Shown: piece by piece, positions 59,585 through 64,000 of the stretch
Position numbering within the stretch: the stretch's first letter is position 1
Layout: the number at the start of each line of letters is the position of its first letter
Assembly: GCF_048264025.1 (NCBI RefSeq)
Contig: NZ_JBLXDN010000003.1
Span: forward strand, 124,001 to 188,000
Source: Nitrincola sp048264025
GTDB lineage: Bacteria > Pseudomonadota > Gammaproteobacteria > Pseudomonadales > Balneatricaceae
Direction: 5' to 3'
DNA length: 64,000 nt
Position numbers and translations under genes: made by a program
The notes under the pieces: model-generated
Told to the model about the DNA's origin: nothing
The model's database searches: none
Seen by the model: only the letters and a program-made list of their open reading frames with translations

Positions 59585-60292
59585 TTATCCGGTAATTCTG
59601 ACCCGCTTGGTGGGCACGGGCTCCACATCTTGTTTTTTGATACGCTCAGCGCGCGTTTTCAGTTTAGCATCGATGATATTTTTCAATGCAATCAGCAATC
59701 CCATGCCGACAAAGGCTCCAGGAGGAAGTGCTGCGAACAGAAAGCCACGATAGTCTTCAATTAGGGTAATTTGCCAGCCCCGTGCGAAGTCGCCAAATAA
59801 CAGATGCATGTTGCTGAACAAGGTACCGGCACCCAGTGCTTCTCGCATGGCACCCAGCAGCATCAACACCAGTGTGAAACCTATCCCCATCATCAATCCA
59901 TCTGTCACGGCGGCAGGCACGGAGTTGCGCGAAGCAAAGGCATCAGCACGTCCCATAATGGCGCAGTTGGTAACGATCAACGGGATAAAAATGCCTAGAA
60001 TCAGGTAGAGTTCATAGGTGAGTGCCTGCATCAGCAGTTCTATAGCAGTAACAAAGGCGGCAATAATCATGACGAAAATCGGTAAACGCACGGCCTCGGG
60101 CACCTGATGGCGAAACAAGGATACCGTCAGATTGGAGCCTACCAGTACCACGGTAGTCGCCAGGCCTAGGCCTATGGCATTAACGACACTGCCGGTAACC
60201 GCCAGCAGTGGACACAAGCCCAACAGCTGTACCAAAGCAGGGTTGTTATGCCACAGGCCATCCAGGGTAATTTTTCTATACTCAGGATTCAT
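59585..60292 (-). CDS. rsxE: Rnf/Rsx electron transport complex subunit E
   Basis: RsxE is an integral membrane subunit of the ion-translocating ferredoxin:NAD oxidoreductase; in E. coli the complex also reduces SoxR. The 235-residue protein has about six membrane helices with the NqrD/E-type motifs LVQLLGLCPLLAVTGSVVNA, LILGIFIPLIVTNCAIMGRA (conserved Cys near the membrane) and PPGAFVGMG. It overlaps rsxG by 11 bases. Confidence 0.95.
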   Translation of the reverse strand: MNPEYRKITLDGLWHNNPALVQLLGLCPLLAVTGSVVNAIGLGLATTVVLVGSNLTVSLFRHQVPEAVRLPIFVMIIAAFVTAIELLMQALTYELYLILGIFIPLIVTNCAIMGRADAFASRNSVPAAVTDGLMMGIGFTLVLMLLGAMREALGAGTLFSNMHLLFGDFARGWQITLIEDYRGFLFAALPPGAFVGMGLLIALKNIIDAKLKTRAERIKKQDVEPVPTKRVRITG

Positions 60293-60944
60293 GTGGACTA
60301 CCTCGCTCGATGGTGTTTTGCGGTTGATTAAACGGCATTAATATCTGAGTTTTACGCTGTTCATAGTAGCGAAGAACTGCCGCTACCTGCTTAACAATAG
60401 CACGGGGTGTAATGGTTGCGCCGGTAAACTGGTCAAACTGTCCGCCATCTTTACGTACCTTCCAGCGGCTGTCCTCCTCGCCGAGCCAGCGTTGATCATT
60501 GAAACTCAAAATCCAGTTTGATTTATCCAGTTCAATTTTATCTCCCAGTCCGGGCGTTTCCCTGTGCCCGATCACTCTGACACCGGCCACGCGACCATCG
60601 CGCCAGATTCCCACTAACAGATTTATATCACCGCTGTAGCCTTCTGCGGTGGTGACCGGCAGGATCACCGCCTCAACACGACCATCAACAATACTTTGGA
60701 AAACCTTGATAGGTTGTGTCATACCCAACTCGGGTGCGGGTACCTCCAATACCTGCAAGTGCAGGTTGGGATCCAGTTGCTGGGGCAGAATTTCATAGAG
60801 TGCCCTTGCCTGATGGGCTTCCCGGTTAGCAGCGATGCGCTCCTGGGTTAATACCTGAGTAATGGCGATCAGACCGGCCGTCACCGCTGCAAAAATGGCA
60901 ATGCCAGCGGTGTTGCGACGAATACTAGCGAGTAGATCCTGCAT
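60282..60944 (-). CDS. rsxG: Rnf/Rsx electron transport complex subunit G
   Basis: RsxG carries covalently bound FMN on the outer face of the membrane. The 220-residue protein has one N-terminal membrane segment (about 12-32), the GHRETPGLGDKIE segment, and the flavinylation motif FTGATITPRAIV, where FMN joins the threonine through its phosphate. It lies one base after rsxD and overlaps rsxE. Confidence 0.95.
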   Translation of the reverse strand: MQDLLASIRRNTAGIAIFAAVTAGLIAITQVLTQERIAANREAHQARALYEILPQQLDPNLHLQVLEVPAPELGMTQPIKVFQSIVDGRVEAVILPVTTAEGYSGDINLLVGIWRDGRVAGVRVIGHRETPGLGDKIELDKSNWILSFNDQRWLGEEDSRWKVRKDGGQFDQFTGATITPRAIVKQVAAVLRYYEQRKTQILMPFNQPQNTIERGSPHES

Positions 60945-60945
60945 G

Positions 60946-62004
60946 CTACTGCCCTCCGCCTATACCGCGTTTAGCCCGCCGATGCCCATAGCTGCGTGGC
61001 TGGGTGTAGTGATCGATGAATGGGGCTGACAGATTCATCAGCAAAATGGCAAATGCCACAGCATCCGGGTAGTTACCCCAGGTGCGGATGATGTAAACCA
61101 GTAGACCCACGCCTATACCGAACACCACCTTGCCACGGTTACTGGAGGCACAGGAAACCGGATCAGTGGCAATAAAGAAAGCCCCCATCATCGTGGCACC
61201 GACACCAATATGCACAAACGGATCAGCAAAGCTGGAAGGGTCACCGGCATAGAAAAGGCTGGAGAGTAGGAATAGCGTACCGATCATGGCAAAGGGCGCA
61301 TGCCAGGTAATCACTTTGCGGTAGATCAGAAAAATACCGCCCATCATCCAGGCCGCACTGATGCTGTACCAGGCAAATACGCCTTTACTGAGTACAGTAG
61401 AGCTGCGCCAGACTTCTTCAGTTGTCATGCCTGCACGATGCTTGAGTACTTCCAGTGGTGTTGCACCGGTATAGCCATCGATCAGACTATGATCCACCGA
61501 GGTGAAAATGATCCGCAGAGTTTCACCCAGGTGGGTCAGGGCTGACCAGTCGTTGTCAATGAGTACAAAAGGTGCATTCCATTGGCTCATCTCGACCGGA
61601 AAGGAAATCAGTAGCAGGGCATAGGCAACCATAGCCGGGTTAAAGGGGTTGTTGCCCAGGCCACCGTATAAATGCTTGGCAATCACAATCGCGGTAAACA
61701 CGCCGATAACAATGATCCACCAAGGTGCAAACGGCGGGATGGCCAGTGCCAGCAGCACTCCGGTGACTAGCGCACTGCCATCTCTGAGGAAAAAGCCCAG
61801 TGGGCGTTTGCGTAGTCGCAGGCAAGCCGCTTCAAATACTAACGCGCAGCTACAGGCCAATAGCAGTTGAATCAGACTTCCCCAGCCAAAGAAAAGGGTC
61901 AGTGCCAGCAGTGCCGGTAGGGTAGCCAATAACACCAGGCGCATGACGCGATCGGTAGCATTCGCTTTGGAAACATGTGGTGAGCTCAGGTGAATCAGTG
62001 CCAT
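60946..62004 (-). CDS. rsxD: Rnf/Rsx electron transport complex subunit D
   Basis: RsxD is a NqrB-like integral membrane subunit with covalent FMN. The 352-residue protein has many hydrophobic helices and the flavinylation site GYTGATPLEVLKH, plus NNPFNPAMVAYALLLISFP and ATDPVSCASSNRGKVVFGIG motifs. Its start overlaps the last base of the rsxC stop, a tight coupling typical of the complex. Confidence 0.95.
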   Translation of the reverse strand: MALIHLSSPHVSKANATDRVMRLVLLATLPALLALTLFFGWGSLIQLLLACSCALVFEAACLRLRKRPLGFFLRDGSALVTGVLLALAIPPFAPWWIIVIGVFTAIVIAKHLYGGLGNNPFNPAMVAYALLLISFPVEMSQWNAPFVLIDNDWSALTHLGETLRIIFTSVDHSLIDGYTGATPLEVLKHRAGMTTEEVWRSSTVLSKGVFAWYSISAAWMMGGIFLIYRKVITWHAPFAMIGTLFLLSSLFYAGDPSSFADPFVHIGVGATMMGAFFIATDPVSCASSNRGKVVFGIGVGLLVYIIRTWGNYPDAVAFAILLMNLSAPFIDHYTQPRSYGHRRAKRGIGGGQ

Positions 62005-63707
62005 CAGTTCTGTTCTCCTGCGGCGCGTTGCCAGGCCTGTTCGGCCGCGTCAGCACTCTGCTCAAGTTGGATAACGGTAGCGTCCAGTTTATCCGTGCCT
62101 TCGAGACCTTTTTCACGCGCATTCTTGAGTGCCTCACGGGCTTTTTTCAGCTTGGTGCGGGCGATGGACGCAGCTGTTTTCAATTTCTTCAATTCGGCTT
62201 CCTGATCGGGAGGCGCGGAGCTGCTTAATGCAACTTCAGCTTCAGCTTTCTTGCGGGCCTGGTCGCGTGCAGCGGCTTCGGCGCGCTCTTTACGGCGGAG
62301 TTCTTTCTCTTCCACTTCGCGTGCCAGGCGAGCCTGACGAGCTTCAAAGCGTTCACGTGCCTGAGCCGCTTTCAGTTGTTCGGCTTGTTCATTACGGATT
62401 TCAGATTTGGCAAAACGATAATGCTGCACCAAAGGGATATTGCTGGGGCAAACATAGGCACAGGCGCCACACTCGATGCAGTCAAACAGGTTGTGATGAC
62501 GGGCCTTGTCAAACTCCCGGCCTTTGGCAAACCAGTATAGCTGTTGTGGCAGCAACGAAGCAGGACATACCTGTTCACACATGCCACAACGAATGCAGGG
62601 CTGTGCCGGTGGTGCCGGTGGCATCTCTTCACGTGTTGCGGCAATAATACAGTTAGTGGTTTTAATCACCGGGATACGGTCATCTTCCACCGAAATGCCC
62701 ATCATCGGTCCACCCATGACCAAACGGAACAGGCGTGAGCGATCTACATCGGCGGATTCCAACAGAGTAGAGAAAGGCGTGCCGATCAGAACTTCATAGT
62801 TCTGCCGGTGACCCAAAGCAAAGCCAGTCAGGGTGACAATACGTGAAATCAGCGGTTCACCAAGTTCCACCGCACGATACACGGCGGCGGCTGTGCCGAC
62901 ATTCTGACAGACTATGCCGACATCGGCGGGTATTGATCCGCTGGGTATTTCCACATCTGTCAGCAGTTGAATCAGTTGTTTTTCACCGCCGGAGGGGTAG
63001 CGTGTTGGCACCACCATCAGGTCGATAGGCAGATTACGTTTTCGAATGGCTTCCCGCAGCGCTTTGATGGCATTGGGTTTGTTATCTTCAATACCGATAA
63101 GCGTATGACTGGGCTCGAGAATGTGGGCAATGATTTCGATACCAGACAGTATTTCGTCCGAACGTTCGCGCATTAGTGCGTCGTCGGCCGTAATATAAGG
63201 CTCACACTCGGCGGCATTAATGATCAGGGTGTTAACGATATGGTCCTGACCCAGATTCAGCTTGATATCGGTTGGGAAACCCGCTCCGCCGAGCCCGGCA
63301 ATACCGGATTCGCGGATATGCCGAATCAGATTTTTTTTACTGACACTGCGATAGTCCGGTAAGAGTTCGCGTTCGATCCAGCGATCTTCACCATCAGTTT
63401 CAATGACGATACAAGGCGATTCCAATCCGGACGCGTGGGGTACAGGTTGCAGACCAATATAGGCGATGATTCCTGAGCTGGGCGCGTGAATAGCCGCACT
63501 GATATGGCCATTAGGCTCGGCAATTTTTTCGCCCTTGAGAACCGCCTGTCCGACTTCAACCAGTGGCGTAGCGGCTTTGCCGATATGCTGCTGCAGTGGC
63601 AATATCAGACGTGAAGGCAGCGGTGCCTGACGAATCGGTGCGCCCAGTGACTGGCGCTTGTTTTCCGGCGGATGAACCCCGCCATGAAAGCTGTAAACCC
63701 GACTCAT
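62004..63707 (-). CDS. rsxC: Rnf/Rsx electron transport complex subunit C
   Basis: RsxC is the peripheral NADH-binding, FMN and Fe-S subunit. The 567-residue protein has an N-terminal NqrA/complex-I-51K-like region with GLGGAGFPTDIKLN (NADH/FMN), two ferredoxin motifs (CIRCGMCEQVCP and CIECGACAYVCP), and a C-terminal coiled coil rich in A, K, E and R (about 425-567). E. coli RsxC has a much longer Ala-rich tail (740 residues); here the tail is shorter. It overlaps rsxB by four bases. Confidence 0.95.
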   Translation of the reverse strand: MSRVYSFHGGVHPPENKRQSLGAPIRQAPLPSRLILPLQQHIGKAATPLVEVGQAVLKGEKIAEPNGHISAAIHAPSSGIIAYIGLQPVPHASGLESPCIVIETDGEDRWIERELLPDYRSVSKKNLIRHIRESGIAGLGGAGFPTDIKLNLGQDHIVNTLIINAAECEPYITADDALMRERSDEILSGIEIIAHILEPSHTLIGIEDNKPNAIKALREAIRKRNLPIDLMVVPTRYPSGGEKQLIQLLTDVEIPSGSIPADVGIVCQNVGTAAAVYRAVELGEPLISRIVTLTGFALGHRQNYEVLIGTPFSTLLESADVDRSRLFRLVMGGPMMGISVEDDRIPVIKTTNCIIAATREEMPPAPPAQPCIRCGMCEQVCPASLLPQQLYWFAKGREFDKARHHNLFDCIECGACAYVCPSNIPLVQHYRFAKSEIRNEQAEQLKAAQARERFEARQARLAREVEEKELRRKERAEAAARDQARKKAEAEVALSSSAPPDQEAELKKLKTAASIARTKLKKAREALKNAREKGLEGTDKLDATVIQLEQSADAAEQAWQRAAGEQN

Positions 63708-64000
63708 TGTGAACCTCCCTGCAGCAGATGTCCCCGACCACGGTCAGTGAGAATCAGGTTGGGATCAGAGACTGGCGCGGGCCATTTCCAGTTGGCCGGG
63801 GTAACAGGTAGTGGCAGCATATCAATACAATCTACAGGGCAGGGTTCAACACAGAGATCACAGCCGGTGCACTCACTGACGATGACGGTGTGCATCTGTT
63901 TCGCCGCTCCCAGAATGGCATCCACAGGACAGGCCTGAATGCACTTGGTGCAGCCGATGCACTCATCTTCACGAATATAGGCCACCGTTTTAGCTTGTTC
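63704..64000 (-). CDS. rsxB: Rnf/Rsx electron transport complex subunit B, partial
   Basis: Only the C-terminal 98 codons are in the window; the gene continues beyond base 64000. Visible are EQAKTVAYIREDECIGCTKC and two ferredoxin motifs (CIGCTKCIQACP, CTGCDLCVEPCP) that carry [4Fe-4S] clusters between the membrane and RsxC. The valine codon GTG at 63985 is internal, not a start, because the frame stays open with RsxB-like sequence to the window edge. rsxA is expected further upstream. Confidence 0.93.
   Translation of the reverse strand, partial: EQAKTVAYIREDECIGCTKCIQACPVDAILGAAKQMHTVIVSECTGCDLCVEPCPVDCIDMLPLPVTPANWKWPAPVSDPNLILTDRGRGHLLQGGSQ

Noticed and set aside
1..64000. tRNA, rRNA, CRISPR arrays, insertion sequences, prophage or integration sites
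   Set aside because: No tRNA-like cloverleaf, no regularly spaced repeats, no transposase, integrase or phage gene was found in any intergenic interval.

Overview
This is about 64 kb of the chromosome of a heterotrophic, aerobic or facultative gammaproteobacterium. It is most like the Oceanospirillales/Pseudomonadales branch. The evidence is the Pseudomonas-type block leuCDB-asd-usg-fimV-truA-trpF-trpBA-accD-folC-dedD-cvpA-purF-metZ, the order cysB-thrH-pabB, a GntR-type prp operon using AcnD/PrpF, class Ia nrdAB-yfaE, and a six-gene Rnf/Rsx complex next to nth. I cannot name genus or species. I see no rRNA, tRNA, insertion sequence, prophage or CRISPR array. Coding density is high and base composition looks even throughout.

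Layout. (1) 64-18855, plus strand: leucine synthesis (leuCDB), aspartate-semialdehyde dehydrogenase and its active-site-less paralogue, FimV, TruA, tryptophan genes trpF-trpB-trpA, accD, folC, a SPOR protein, cvpA, purF, metZ and dusC. (2) 18837-22185, minus strand: a two-gene unit (small membrane protein plus DUF2185-like protein), then acnB behind a strong terminator. (3) 22478-26616, plus strand: a six-gene operon I do not recognise. It encodes an unknown protein, a degenerate receiver-like protein, two roadblock/LC7-type proteins (one cryptic), an Aer-type PAS protein and a PhnD-like binding domain without a signal peptide. (4) 26787-29604: KfrA-like coiled-coil protein, cysB, thrH. (5) 29648-33115, minus: a chemoreceptor and pabB. 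(6) 33376-39976, plus: the 2-methylcitrate operon gntR-prpB-prpC-acnD-prpF, without prpD. (7) 40077-50019: small DUF2892 protein, fpr, proS, DUF523 protein, a soluble FixL/FixJ-like pair divergent from an acyl-CoA synthetase, mscS, gdhA. (8) 50582-54307, plus: nrdA-nrdB-yfaE under two NrdR boxes. (9) 54606-64000, minus: rsxB(partial)-C-D-G-E, then a YbiO-type channel, a receiver-CheC protein and a PAS-GGDEF cyclase, then nth.

Most interesting points. The sensory operon at 22478-26616 combines MglB-like, PAS and cytoplasmic PhnD-like modules with no output enzyme beside them. A 12-bp palindrome directly upstream of the gntR-prp operon recurs with one mismatch just upstream of the acnB promoter, which suggests both aconitases of propionate metabolism share one regulator. 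A perfect FNR/Anr box with a promoter downstream lies between the convergent nrd operon and nth, where no protein gene can use it, so it is a candidate for an oxygen-regulated small RNA. A mechanosensing/c-di-GMP/CheC cassette separates rsxE from nth.

Protein functions come from motifs and remembered family features read by eye; no database search was run. Promoter and operator calls are visual matches to consensus sequences.
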